64,000 nucleotides of DNA. Source: Rhodospirillales bacterium BBD 1991-14 (lineage in GTDB: Bacteria; Pseudomonadota; Alphaproteobacteria; Kiloniellales; Kiloniellaceae). The DNA is taken from the NCBI GenBank assembly GCA_001657395.1, contig LYSY01000008.1:62001-126000 (forward strand), read 5' to 3'. Shown here one piece after another: positions 18,259 through 26,938 of this stretch; the stretch's first letter is position 1; every line of letters starts with the position of its first letter. The notes beneath the pieces are model-generated. The model did no database searches, was not told the DNA's origin, and saw only the letters and a program-made list of their open reading frames with translations. The position numbers and the translations under genes are program-made.

Positions 18259-18747
18259 CTAAGCCTGCTTGATGTCCGCGACGGTTCCCTCGGTGATGCG
18301 GCAGAGCGCCTCGGGGGTGAGCGCGAAGACGGCGTTGGGGGTGCCGGCCGCAGCCCAGATCTCCTCCAGGGCCATCAGGTCGCGGTCGATCAGCGCGGTG
18401 GGTTTCCGGCTATGGCCGACCGGCGGCACGCCGCCGATGGCAAAGCCGGTGACTTCGCGCACGAAGTCCGGCTTGGCGCGCACGATCGGCTCGCCCAGCA
18501 GCCGCCCCACCGCAGCCTCGTCGACCCGGTTGGCACCGCTGGCCAGGATCAGCACCGGCCCGCCGCTCTCCGCGGCCTGGAAGATCAGCGATTTGACGAT
18601 CTGCGCCACCGAGCAGCCGATGGCGGCGGCGGCATCCTCGGCGCTGCGCGTGGAGGCCGGGAATTCCCGGACCCGGAAGTCGAAGCCGAAGCCTTCCAGC
18701 GCCACCTGCACGCGCTTGGCGCTGTCCTTCAAAGCCGGTTCGCTCAT
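18259..18747 (-). CDS. YbaK/ProX-type aminoacyl-tRNA deacylase
   Basis: The 162-residue protein belongs to the YbaK/EbsC family, which hydrolyses mischarged tRNAs (Cys-tRNAPro or Ala-tRNAPro in characterised members). Family motifs are present: AAAIGCSVAQIVKSLIF, ANRVDEAAVGRLLG, the GGVPPVGH loop and the Lys in IVKSLIF. The start at 18747 follows GGAGGAGCGG. Substrate identity within the family cannot be told from sequence alone. Confidence 0.9.
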   Translation of the reverse strand: MSEPALKDSAKRVQVALEGFGFDFRVREFPASTRSAEDAAAAIGCSVAQIVKSLIFQAAESGGPVLILASGANRVDEAAVGRLLGEPIVRAKPDFVREVTGFAIGGVPPVGHSRKPTALIDRDLMALEEIWAAAGTPNAVFALTPEALCRITEGTVADIKQA

Positions 18748-18811
18748 CCGCTCCTCCCCCGACAAACCTGATTGCAGAGGTGTTAGCGGAAGTTGGCGCG
18801 GCTGCAAAGGT

Positions 18812-19378
18812 TTACCCGGCCATGGCGGCGCTGCGGCGCCAACGCAAGGCAACCGCATAGAGCCCAAAGCCGGCCGCCAGAGACAGCTCGACGGCCGTCA
18901 CCCAGTGTCCGCCGAAGGCCGGATCCCAGTGGCTGACCGGGCCAGCGAGACGCAGGCTTTCATTGAGCGGCCAGAACAGCAGCGGACCGTCGGTGACATG
19001 ACTGGCGATATCCACAAGCGCGTGGGTCATGGCGCCGCCCAGGAAGGCCAGGCAGAGGCGGCGGCAGACCGGGCTGCGGCAGAAGGCCAGCAGGGCGAGA
19101 GCCGCCAGACCCAAGAGACTGAGCGGCGAATGCAGCAGGTTGTGGAGGCCGATGACCAGAGGGTGGGAGAAGTAAAGCGCGTCCATTCCGGCCTGGACCT
19201 GGCTTTGGACGTAGCCGCCGTTCTGCCAGGTCACCTTGGCGGCGATCACCGACCACAGGGCGATGACAGGAACGTCGGGCACCACCGCGCCAATGACGCA
19301 GGCCCGCCGCAGGGCGCCGTCCCAGCCGAAGGCCGCGGCGCAGCCCCATCCGATCAGAATGTGTGTCGGGGTCTTCAA
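18812..19378 (-). CDS. Inner-membrane YdjM-like metal-dependent hydrolase family protein
   Basis: The 188-residue protein has several hydrophobic segments, about 20-45, 84-103, 110-130 and 160-178. It begins with the family signature MKTPTHILIGWG and contains HALVDIASH, both of which supply conserved His/Asp residues. This is the YdjM group, whose E. coli member is SOS-controlled. Its enzymatic activity is not established. It lies between the DOMON gene and the YbaK-type gene on the same strand, possibly one transcript. Confidence 0.8.
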   Translation of the reverse strand: MKTPTHILIGWGCAAAFGWDGALRRACVIGAVVPDVPVIALWSVIAAKVTWQNGGYVQSQVQAGMDALYFSHPLVIGLHNLLHSPLSLLGLAALALLAFCRSPVCRRLCLAFLGGAMTHALVDIASHVTDGPLLFWPLNESLRLAGPVSHWDPAFGGHWVTAVELSLAAGFGLYAVALRWRRSAAMAG

Positions 19379-19455
19379 GGCACAGGCATCCTTTCCCCCG
19401 ACCCCTGAGAGGCCGGGACGCGGGTATTGCGGTGACTGCGGCGGTGAACAGCGGG

Positions 19456-20016
19456 TTAGAGCACGACGCCCCTGTGGTCGCGGAACGCCGAGTGATGGGC
19501 GAAGTCCGGCGAGCGGCTCCAGGCCATCATCAGATACGTCGTTGCGCCGGGCGAAAGGTTCACCCCAAGGGTGTCCCCAACGGCGTGCAACAGGCGGAAG
19601 TCGAGCTGGGACCGCCCCGTGGCATAGCTGCGGCGGCGGACCTGCAAAGCCTCCTGCACGGCCGGGTCGTCGATGCGGATGTGGTCCGGAACGAGGGCGC
19701 GGCGCAGCTCCACTCGGGCTGGAGGAACAGAAAGCTGCGCCATGACGAAGCAGGTGCCCTTCAGGCTGTCGGTGTCATTGAAGCCGACGGCCATCCAGCC
19801 GGCGGTCGCGGCGCTCACCTCTCCCAGCAAGGAGTCCTCTTCGTGGCGCCAACGGAACAGCATGCCGCCGCGGAAAAGGCTGCGCCATTCCCCATCCTCG
19901 CGCAGGAGGGCCTGGCGTCCCGGGGCTAGGGGCTCTGCCACGGCTGAGCCGGTCAGGCCCGGGGCCGCCGCGGCGGCGGCTCCGGCAAGAAAGCAGCGTC
20001 GGTCGAACCCTGGCAT
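19456..20016 (-). CDS. Tat-exported DOMON-domain protein
   Basis: The 186-residue protein has an N-terminal twin-Arg signal (DRRCFLAG with an Ala-rich stretch) and then a DOMON-type beta domain (FRWRHEEDSLLGEVSAATAGWMAVGFND, ending in the YLMMAWS region). DOMON domains bind heme or sugars in extracytoplasmic redox proteins. A Met in GWMAVGFN lies at a position used as a heme ligand in related proteins. It is divergent from a MarR gene, with three inverted repeats between them, and is its likely target. Confidence 0.82.
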   Translation of the reverse strand: MPGFDRRCFLAGAAAAAAPGLTGSAVAEPLAPGRQALLREDGEWRSLFRGGMLFRWRHEEDSLLGEVSAATAGWMAVGFNDTDSLKGTCFVMAQLSVPPARVELRRALVPDHIRIDDPAVQEALQVRRRSYATGRSQLDFRLLHAVGDTLGVNLSPGATTYLMMAWSRSPDFAHHSAFRDHRGVVL

Positions 20017-20036
20017 CGTCAGCCCTTGCGCTTTTG

Positions 20037-20088
20037 GTCAAGATGCTTGACTATATGTCACGACGATCATATCGTCAAGTATCTTGAC
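20037..20088. promoter_or_regulatory. Three stacked inverted repeats between DOMON and MarR genes
   Basis: GTCAAGATGCTTGAC at 20037-20051 and GTCAAGTATCTTGAC at 20074-20088 are the same operator (6-bp arms, 3-base centre) in two copies 37 bases apart. A third palindrome, GACGAT-CAT-ATCGTC, spans 20062-20076 and overlaps the second copy. They sit between the divergent starts at 20016 and 20109 and are probably sites for the MarR protein. Confidence 0.75.
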
Positions 20089-20108
20089 TAAAATCAGAGC
20101 AGACCGCC

Positions 20109-20576
20109 TTGAGCGAAGCGGACGACGATGCGGACCTGTTGCCCGACCACATCGGATGGCCGCTGTGGCAGGCCGCCTTTCTGTGGAAGGAGGCCTTCAT
20201 CACCGCCATGCAGGCGGCGGGGCACGAATGGTATGGCCGGGCCCAGAGCAACATCACGGCTTTCCTGAATCCGAAGGGCGGCACCCGGCAGCGAGACCTC
20301 GTGGAACGCTCTGGCCTCACCAAGCAGGCTGTGCAGCAACTGGTGGACGATCTGGAGGCCGCCGGGGTGGTCGTCCGCAGTCTGGACCCGGCAGACCGGC
20401 GGGCGAAAGTCATTCACTACACGGCCAAGGGCAAGGCTGCGCTGAAGGACGGTGTGCGCATCAAGCGGCAGATCGAGGCGCGCCTGGCCGAAGGCCTGGG
20501 CGAAGACGGCATGGCCCAACTCCGCGCCCTGCTCGAGCGTGCCATCGAAAAGGGATTCGACCGGGACGGGTCCTAA
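20109..20576 (+). CDS. MarR-family regulator
   Basis: The 155-residue winged-helix regulator has recognition helix SGLTKQAVQQLVDDLEAAG and wing DPADRRAKVIHYT. TTG at 20109 is the best visible start, 20 bases past the last operator, with no ATG in the right place. Its 3' end overlaps the convergent DUF6064 gene by four bases. It probably represses itself and the divergent DOMON gene. Confidence 0.88.
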   Translation: MSEADDDADLLPDHIGWPLWQAAFLWKEAFITAMQAAGHEWYGRAQSNITAFLNPKGGTRQRDLVERSGLTKQAVQQLVDDLEAAGVVVRSLDPADRRAKVIHYTAKGKAALKDGVRIKRQIEARLAEGLGEDGMAQLRALLERAIEKGFDRDGS

Positions 20577-21220
20577 GCAGGGTTGCGGCCGAGCCTGCGA
20601 TTATGAAGCACCCCTGCGGCCAGCGCCGCAGCCCCGAGAACCGGCTGCGCCAAGTCCGCCGGCATCTCCAGCTCCCAGGCCGTGGCGCCGGCGATGAGGG
20701 TCCAGACAAAGGGCAGCACCATCAGGTGGAGCGGGCAGCGCCCCGCGCTCAGCAGCAGAACCCCGAGAGTGAAGACCGCCGTGGGGCCCGGCGCGAGGCC
20801 GACGATCCGCGCCGTCTCCAGGCCCTCGCCCAGAGACGCCTGCAAGGGCGGCGCCAGCAACGCCGCCGCCAGCAGCGCAACGCCGAGACGCGCCGCCACG
20901 CCGCGGCCCACCGCAAAGGCCCCGCCGCCACGCAGTATCAGGCTCCAGGCCAGAAGCGCGGCCTGCGCCAGGAACAGCGCGCCGAAGGCCGGCGCGGTGA
21001 AGCTGAGCTGGGCAAAGTAGTGCAGATGGAAGATCAGGCCGCAGGCGAGCCAGCCGGCGGCCAGGATCGCCCCGGTAGCACGGCCCGCAGAACGTCGGCC
21101 GGAGGCGGCGAGGCCGAGCACAGCCAGAGCCGCCGCCAGAAAGGCGATCTGCCAGGGCCAGAGCGCGCGGTTGATCTGGGCGAAAAGCGCAGCCAGCACC
21201 TCCACGTCAAAGGCCAGCAC
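20573..21220 (-). CDS. DUF6064-type multi-pass membrane protein
   Basis: The 215-residue hydrophobic protein has six or seven membrane segments over its whole length, with QINRALWPWQIAFL at the start and LIFHLHYFAQL in the middle. This matches the DUF6064 family, of unknown function. It begins 12 bases after the aldo-keto reductase stop, so the two form an operon. No catalytic motif is visible. Confidence 0.78.
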   Translation of the reverse strand: MLAFDVEVLAALFAQINRALWPWQIAFLAAALAVLGLAASGRRSAGRATGAILAAGWLACGLIFHLHYFAQLSFTAPAFGALFLAQAALLAWSLILRGGGAFAVGRGVAARLGVALLAAALLAPPLQASLGEGLETARIVGLAPGPTAVFTLGVLLLSAGRCPLHLMVLPFVWTLIAGATAWELEMPADLAQPVLGAAALAAGVLHNRRLGRNPA

Positions 21221-21232
21221 CGGCGGGCGGTC

Positions 21233-22165
21233 CTAGAGCGCTTCGATGTCCGCGGCCATGCGGGCACGCAGCGCGGCGTCCGGCAGGCGGCCGTGCAGCG
21301 CGCCCATGTTCTCCGCCATGTGGTCGACCCGCGAGGTCGCGGGGATCGCACAGGTGACCGCCGGGTGGGAGACAATGAACTTCAGGAAGACCTGGGCCCA
21401 GTTGGCGCAGTCGATCTCCGCCGCCCAGCCCGGCAGCGGGTTGGCGGCATAGCGGTCGAACAGGGCGCCGCGGCGGAACGGCCGGTTGACGATGACCGCC
21501 AGACCGCGCTCGGCAGCCAGCGGCAGCAGGCGCTGCTCGGCCTCCCGGTCCACCACGTTGTAGGTGAACTGGACGAAGTCGATATCCTCCGCGCGCATGA
21601 TCGCCTCGAAGTCGCCGTGGCGGCGGCCGTGGGAGGTGGTGATGCCGATGTAGCGCACCTGACCCTCGGCCTTCATGGCGCGCAGGGTCTCCAGGTGGTC
21701 CTCCCAGGCGAGCAGGTTGTGGATCTGCAGCAGGTCGAAACGCTCGACGCCCCAGAGGCGGCGCGATTCCGCCATCTGCTCGACGCCGTCCGACTGACCC
21801 CAGGTCCAGACCTTGGTCGCGGAGAACAGCCCGGGCGGCTGTCCCGTGCGCTCCAGGCCGTGGCCGATCACCGCCTCGGCCGAGCCGTACATGGGCGAGG
21901 AATCGACCATGCCGCCGCCGGCATCGAAGAAAGCCTGCAGCACGTCGCTGCGCGCATCGCGCAGGCGCTGGTCGCCGCCGACGTTGAAGGTGATCCAGGT
22001 GCCCATGCCGATGACCGGCAGCCGCTCGCCGCTTGCCGGGATCGGCCGGGTCATGAGCCCGTTGGCCCGCACCGCCCGGGGAAACACGAGAGGGCCGGCG
22101 AACGGCAGCGCCGCCAGGCCGCCCAGCAACGCACGCCGCGAAATCTGCCAGGACTTTTCCGTCAT
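21233..22165 (-). CDS. Tat-exported aldo/keto reductase
   Basis: The 310-residue AKR-family protein begins at 22165 (MTEKSWQIS) with a twin-Arg signal (SRRALLGG and a hydrophobic run), so it acts in the periplasm. A longer start at 22237 is rejected because it buries the signal. Catalytic residues can be seen: Asp and Tyr in GMVDSSPMYGSAE, Lys in ATKVW, His in LLQIHNLL. NADPH-dependent reduction of an aldehyde or ketone is expected, although a periplasmic AKR needs a cofactor loaded before export. Substrate unknown. Confidence 0.87.
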   Translation of the reverse strand: MTEKSWQISRRALLGGLAALPFAGPLVFPRAVRANGLMTRPIPASGERLPVIGMGTWITFNVGGDQRLRDARSDVLQAFFDAGGGMVDSSPMYGSAEAVIGHGLERTGQPPGLFSATKVWTWGQSDGVEQMAESRRLWGVERFDLLQIHNLLAWEDHLETLRAMKAEGQVRYIGITTSHGRRHGDFEAIMRAEDIDFVQFTYNVVDREAEQRLLPLAAERGLAVIVNRPFRRGALFDRYAANPLPGWAAEIDCANWAQVFLKFIVSHPAVTCAIPATSRVDHMAENMGALHGRLPDAALRARMAADIEAL

Positions 22166-22433
22166 CGCCGCCGCTCCTCCCAATTGGATGAGGCTAACCC
22201 TCCAGCATTTACATGGCGAGCCAGGCGGGGAAGTCAAAGGCTCCTGAAGCCCGGAACCGCATCAAGAACGCGGCCCCGCCGCGCGGGGGCCGAAGCAAGT
22301 GGCGCTTTCATCTCATCGAGCAAGGCCACTCGAGCCTCCTCAGCCAGATCAGACTTTTTTGACCGCCCGCCGCCGAAATCCAACCCATGGCCATACACGC
22401 AGCCGTTGCGGCCAAAACAAGGAACAGAGTGAT

Positions 22434-24635
22434 ATGAGCAGAACTCGTTTTCGGTACCAGACATCGCGCCATGCGCTGTATCTCGCCGCCGCGATGGCAG
22501 CCGGCCTTGGCACAACAGGTTTAGCTCTGGCGGATACCGTATCCGATGAAGTTCAGTGGATCGTTGCCCCCAGCGTCAAGGTCGAATCGAGCGGGAATAC
22601 CTACAACTCGGCAGTGCCCGGCGCTGGCAGCATGATCACCGCTTCGGTAAAGATCTCGATCAACTCCGGGGTATCGGGTCGGATAAGGTCCTGGAGTTAT
22701 ACACCGTATTTGATGTACCAGCGGCATGACATGGAACCTAGGAGGGTTCCCATTTCATCCGAGGTGAAATCGAAGAGTTATTCCTTCCCCCGTCCGAAGA
22801 AAGTCAATGAAGAACATACCGTCACACTTTTTGTGTCGGACTACGCACAGGCCACGATCGCTGCTTGCAACGCATATGCCGACAGCCTGCGCAGTAATGG
22901 GTTGAGTAATACGCAGATTTTCAGCAGCGACCATGTAATAGAAGTTGCTGTTGATGGGGCTTTGATCGCTGACCTTTCGGGCCCGAGCGGCCCACCTGAC
23001 GAGGTTGAAGAGGTGCTGTGGGAGAGTTACAAGCACTTTCAGGTCACCTGTCTTGCCGACCCGGACCTGCTGGAACCATACGTCTCTGAAGTTGTCCTCG
23101 ACGCCTCCACGGCGCAGGCAAACAATCTGAGCGGGGCCTGCGAACTGAATCTCACCGGGTCGTTAGCCTCGAACATGCCGAACACGCAGATCCACCTTCG
23201 TTATGTCGATGAGACCGGCAAGCAGAGCGATCTGAAATCCATCACGACCGACAGCTTTGGCGAGGCCGAGTTCGAGCACAGCTATGCGCTGGACCTGCAG
23301 ACCAAGACCGGCGGCAAGATCCGCATCGTTGGCGGCAGCCACGCGTTCACGTCGAATTGGGCCGACTATCAGGTGGACTGCGGCCCGGCCGACGGTCTTG
23401 TCTCTCTTCTGCCTCCAAAGGCGAGCCTGGAGGTGGAGACTATGCAAAATACGATGCACCATGGATTCATCTGCCCGGTAGGCTTGAACATCATTGCCGA
23501 GCTCAATGGCCGCGGAACAGCGTCGGGCACCTTTTCCATCTGGGCGGACGGTGTCTTGAAGACAGAAGACAGCTACGACATCGAGGATGGCGAAGAGTTG
23601 CTGCGCACCACGCTCCACGATCTGACCTGGGGCACGCCCGGCGGTATCGGCGGTGGCTTCGTTGGTACGGGCCAAGCGGGCCAACAGGTGTCCAGCGGCC
23701 AGGAGCCGCCAGAGCAATCGCGCCTGTTCCAGGTAAAGGTGTTCAACGCCGCCGGCGACCAGGTCGATATCGTCAACAAGAACCTGAAGTTCGTCTGCCG
23801 GCGGCCGGCAACGACCGGCGTTGCCGATGGTGCGGCCGGCGGCTTCGCGCCGACCCCGGAAGTGCCGGCCGAGGCAGCGGTGGTGACCCATGCCGTCAGG
23901 ACGGAAACCATGCACGAGGGCCACGCCTGCCCGGCAGAGGTGCAGGTCATCGGCAGGGTCAAGACCGCGGGAGGGCCGGCTTCAGGGACCGCCTGGCTGG
24001 GCACGAAGGACGAGATCATCGCGCAGCAACCCTACGACCTTGAAGAAGGAGAAAGCTCCCTCATTGCGACCATTCACAAGATCTCCTGGGGGAATGTCAT
24101 CACCCTGAGCGGCGGCATCCCGCGGCAGTCGGTGGCCTTCAATCTGTTCGTCACCAACAGCAAAGACGAGCAGGTCGACAAGAAGACGCTGAAAATACAG
24201 TTCAGCTGCCGAAAGGCCCCAGCGGTCAGCCAGCCCACATTTGGCGGAGGCTTGGCGGGCCAGTTCGACCAGCCGACGCACAGTCAGCAGGCCGGCGGCA
24301 TCTCGAACCAGCAGGTCGTCAAGCCTTCTGCCAGCTTCTCCATCCAGGCACCGAAGGGCCAGATCAGCAAAGGCGAGATCCGTCTGTCCGGCGGTCAGCC
24401 CAGCATGAAGTACAACCTGAACTTCTTCCATAAGACCGACAAAGGTTATCGCGTGGTGCGGCTCGGTCTGCCCAAGGGCATGACGGGCAACAACCACACC
24501 TTCAAGCTGAGCGGGATGAAGGACGGCGACTGGCGCCTGCGGGTCTGCCCGGCCAACCAGGGCCAACAGGCCTGCAAGACCAGCGACTTCAAGGTTCCGA
24601 AGATCAAGCAACCGGGCGGCTTGACCAACAACTAG
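22434..24635 (+). CDS. Large secreted protein with duplicated domain, unknown function
   Basis: The 733-residue protein starts at 22434 after AAGGAAC and has a Sec signal peptide ending around residue 33 (GLALADT). Two homologous domains of about 125 residues follow in the middle: one from about residue 333 (ETMQNTMHHGFICPVG), the other from about 485 (ETMHEGHACPAEV). Both contain an ASGT turn, a YD-(I/L)-E-(D/E)-GE motif, a conserved HxxxWG and a final CR. The last part (about 640-720) is a beta-rich domain (GQISKGEIRLSGGQPSMKYNLNF). The N-terminal third has a lower GC content than its neighbours. I know no function. Confidence 0.75.
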   Translation: MSRTRFRYQTSRHALYLAAAMAAGLGTTGLALADTVSDEVQWIVAPSVKVESSGNTYNSAVPGAGSMITASVKISINSGVSGRIRSWSYTPYLMYQRHDMEPRRVPISSEVKSKSYSFPRPKKVNEEHTVTLFVSDYAQATIAACNAYADSLRSNGLSNTQIFSSDHVIEVAVDGALIADLSGPSGPPDEVEEVLWESYKHFQVTCLADPDLLEPYVSEVVLDASTAQANNLSGACELNLTGSLASNMPNTQIHLRYVDETGKQSDLKSITTDSFGEAEFEHSYALDLQTKTGGKIRIVGGSHAFTSNWADYQVDCGPADGLVSLLPPKASLEVETMQNTMHHGFICPVGLNIIAELNGRGTASGTFSIWADGVLKTEDSYDIEDGEELLRTTLHDLTWGTPGGIGGGFVGTGQAGQQVSSGQEPPEQSRLFQVKVFNAAGDQVDIVNKNLKFVCRRPATTGVADGAAGGFAPTPEVPAEAAVVTHAVRTETMHEGHACPAEVQVIGRVKTAGGPASGTAWLGTKDEIIAQQPYDLEEGESSLIATIHKISWGNVITLSGGIPRQSVAFNLFVTNSKDEQVDKKTLKIQFSCRKAPAVSQPTFGGGLAGQFDQPTHSQQAGGISNQQVVKPSASFSIQAPKGQISKGEIRLSGGQPSMKYNLNFFHKTDKGYRVVRLGLPKGMTGNNHTFKLSGMKDGDWRLRVCPANQGQQACKTSDFKVPKIKQPGGLTNN

Positions 24636-24696
24636 AACGATGGGCACAAGCCGGCCCCCCACCGGCCTGCCCGCAAAACCCGAAGCATCTTATCCA

Positions 24697-24721
24697 GGGC
24701 GGCTGCCAGTGGCAGCCGCCC
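24697..24721. terminator. Strong hairpin terminator
   Basis: GGGCGGCTGCC and GGCAGCCGCCC are perfect 11-bp arms around AGT, followed by TTCTCGTTCG. It lies downstream of the secreted protein, facing the proC end. Confidence 0.82.
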
Positions 24722-24785
24722 TTCTCGTTCGTCAAAAGCCGCCGCCATCCGGGTTCGGCTGCACGGTTGACTGTCGATTAGCGGC

Positions 24786-25601
24786 CTACCCCAGCTCCCG
24801 GCTGCGGGCCGTGGCCGCGGCAATGGCCTTGGTGAGCAGCGGCTGCAGGCCGTCTTCGGCCATCAGCACCCGGAGTGCCTCCTGGGTGGTGCCGCCGGGG
24901 GAGGTGACGTTCTGGCGCAGGGTGGCGGCGGGCTCGGTGGACTGGTCGACCAGGGCGCCGGAGCCAGCCACCGTCACGCGGGCAAGCTGCATGGCGAGGT
25001 CGGCGGGCAGGCCCGCCTCGACGCCGGCCTCGGCCAGGCATTCGATCAGCAGGAAGACATAGGCCGGGCCGCCGCCGGACACCGCGGTCACCGCGTCCAT
25101 CAGGCCTTCGTCGTCGATCCAGGCGGCGGCGCCGACGGCCATCAGCAGGTCGGCGGCCAGGTCGCGCAGCTCCTGGTCGCAGCGGGCATTGGCGCTCAGC
25201 ACGGTCATGCCCCGGCCGACGGCGGCCGGGGTGTTGGGCATGGCACGGACGATGGGGGTTTCGGCGCCCAGCACCGCTTCAAAGGCGGCGACGCGCCAAC
25301 CGGCGGCGATGGAGAGCGCCGCCGCGCCCCTTTCCGCGAAACCGCGGTAGGCCGGCAGGGCATCGGCCAGCATCTGGGGTTTGACGGCGAAGACCATCAG
25401 CGCCGGCTGCAGCTCCGCCGGCAGCTCCGCCGGGCCGGCGACCAGATGGGCGCCCCGCGCCAGATAGGCCTGCAAGGCGTCCTGATGGGGCTCGACGATC
25501 CAGACTAGGTCCGGGTCGAGCCCCTGGCCCAGCCAGCCTTCCAGAAGGGCGCCGCCCATCTTGCCGCAGCCGACCAGCAGCAGCGGACCGGCCAGTTTCA
25601 T
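24786..25601 (-). CDS. proC: Pyrroline-5-carboxylate reductase
   Basis: NAD(P)H-dependent last step of proline synthesis. The 271-residue length is normal. Motifs seen: Rossmann turn GCGKMGGALLEGWL, VFAVKPQ, MPNTPAAVG, and the C-terminal VSGGGPAYVFLLIE and SPGGTTQEALRVL of the dimer core. Start at 25601 (MKLAGPLLLVG). The YbjN-type gene lies 71 bases upstream on the same strand. Confidence 0.96.
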   Translation of the reverse strand: MKLAGPLLLVGCGKMGGALLEGWLGQGLDPDLVWIVEPHQDALQAYLARGAHLVAGPAELPAELQPALMVFAVKPQMLADALPAYRGFAERGAAALSIAAGWRVAAFEAVLGAETPIVRAMPNTPAAVGRGMTVLSANARCDQELRDLAADLLMAVGAAAWIDDEGLMDAVTAVSGGGPAYVFLLIECLAEAGVEAGLPADLAMQLARVTVAGSGALVDQSTEPAATLRQNVTSPGGTTQEALRVLMAEDGLQPLLTKAIAAATARSRELG

Positions 25602-25672
25602 AAGATCGCTCCTGCACCTCGCTTTGGGGGCGGCCCTTGGCAGGGCCGGGGGCGGACCGTTGCCCGCGCCGC

Positions 25673-26173
25673 TCAGGCTTCGCCGACGGTCTCCATCAAG
25701 GCCGCGTCCAACGCCTCGTCGACCGTCGAGCCGCCCCAGATCACCATCTGCAGCGCCGGATAGATCCGGTCGCATTCCATCAGCGCCGCCTCGACCAGAT
25801 CCTCCAACTGCTCCAGGGAGGCGCCGGAAAGGCCGCGCAGGGGAATGGTATGACGGTACATCAGGGCGCCCTCCTCGGCCATGAGGTCGAAGTGGCCGAG
25901 CCAGAGCCGCTCGTTGGCGCGGGCCAGAAGGGCGCAGATTTCCTTTTGCTGCGCTTTGGGGACTTTGAGATCGAAGTGGCAGGAGAAGAACATCGAGCTC
26001 ACCTGAGCCTGCCAGACGGAATACATGTGGTACTCGCACCAATGACCGGACATTTCGATCAGAAGCTCGGACTCGCTGTGGCGGTCGCAGGTCCAGTCAT
26101 TGGCGCTGCCGAGCTCTTCGAGAAGGTCGAGGGGGTTGATCGGCTGGTGGGAATCCTGAACGAGTTCTACCAT
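25673..26173 (-). CDS. YbjN domain protein
   Basis: The 166-residue cytosolic protein has the YbjN fold pattern (PLDLLEELGSANDWTCDRHSES and FFSCHFDLKVP). Its ATG at 26173 follows GAAGAGG. YbjN-type proteins are linked to stress responses and motility in E. coli, but mechanism is unknown, and some resemble type III chaperones. It is upstream of proC and downstream of the UbiK-like gene on the same strand, an order often seen in alphaproteobacteria. Confidence 0.87.
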   Translation of the reverse strand: MVELVQDSHQPINPLDLLEELGSANDWTCDRHSESELLIEMSGHWCEYHMYSVWQAQVSSMFFSCHFDLKVPKAQQKEICALLARANERLWLGHFDLMAEEGALMYRHTIPLRGLSGASLEQLEDLVEAALMECDRIYPALQMVIWGGSTVDEALDAALMETVGEA

Positions 26174-26381
26174 GTCGACGCAGCCTCTTCGGTTGGCAGT
26201 GGCAGGGCTCGAGCGCCTCAATCGCCCCGACATATGGAATACTGCGACGCCGCCGCTACCACATGTAGCGTGCCTCATTCGATTCCGCTGTGCAACAATG
26301 GAATTTCCGCGACGCAGCGCCGCGGCCAAGAAAGCTGTGGACGAGATGGCGCGGTTGGACTCGGCGCCTTGCGGCGCCTCT

Positions 26382-26741
26382 TCAGTCCGACTCTTTCGGT
26401 TCGGACTCTTTCTGTGTCGCAGCTTTCTTGGCGGTGGCTTTCCTGCTGGTGGCGTTCTGGGCCGGCTTCCCGGCCGCCGTCTTGCCGCCTTCCAGGGCCG
26501 CCAGACGCGCTTCCAGGGCCGCGAGCTTCTGGCTCAACGCCTCCTGCTCCTCGCGGGCGGCAATGGCGACGGCCTTCATGGCGTCGAACTCCTCGCGGGG
26601 GACCAGATCCATCTGGGCGAGCAGCCGTTCGAGCTGTTCGCGCAGGCGTGCTTCGACCTCACTGCGCATGCCCACGGCCACGCCCATGGCACTGCTGGCG
26701 AGACGGGCGAAGTCGTCGAGGATCTTGTTTTCACTCTGCAT
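26382..26741 (-). CDS. UbiK-type accessory factor (BMFP domain)
   Basis: The 118-residue protein has an N-terminal amphipathic helix (KILDDFARLASSAMG) and a coiled coil (LVPREEFDAM...LEARLAALE), the BMFP/YqiC pattern. E. coli UbiK supports aerobic ubiquinone synthesis by binding lipids and UbiJ. The tail is Lys/Ala/Thr-rich. The start at 26741 is the ATG after the GGGGGCACC stretch; a longer form from 26813 lacks family similarity. Confidence 0.85.
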   Translation of the reverse strand: MQSENKILDDFARLASSAMGVAVGMRSEVEARLREQLERLLAQMDLVPREEFDAMKAVAIAAREEQEALSQKLAALEARLAALEGGKTAAGKPAQNATSRKATAKKAATQKESEPKESD

Positions 26742-26938
26742 GACGGTGCCCCCCTTTCGCTGCGCACCCGGTAGCTGAGCGCTCACTATGGCCCGGCGCC
26801 CCGGCGGCTTCAACCGGGCCGCAGCCTCCGCGGCCTTGCGCCGCAGTTTCGAAGCGGCTTCACTTCTGCGCGGGCGAATCGCCGGCAGGGCCTGCAGTCC
26901 AAGGTTTGGAGATGCCAGGGTTTGGGGAACGGAGCGGC

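Noticed and set aside
20084-22432. A 782-codon plus-strand frame across the MarR, DUF6064 and aldo-keto reductase genes
   Set aside because: It runs over three identified genes in a different frame or strand, and its product is low-complexity Arg/Gly.
22234-22515. A 93-codon minus-strand frame upstream of the secreted protein
   Set aside because: It overlaps the signal peptide region of the plus-strand gene, has no ribosome site and mixed composition.
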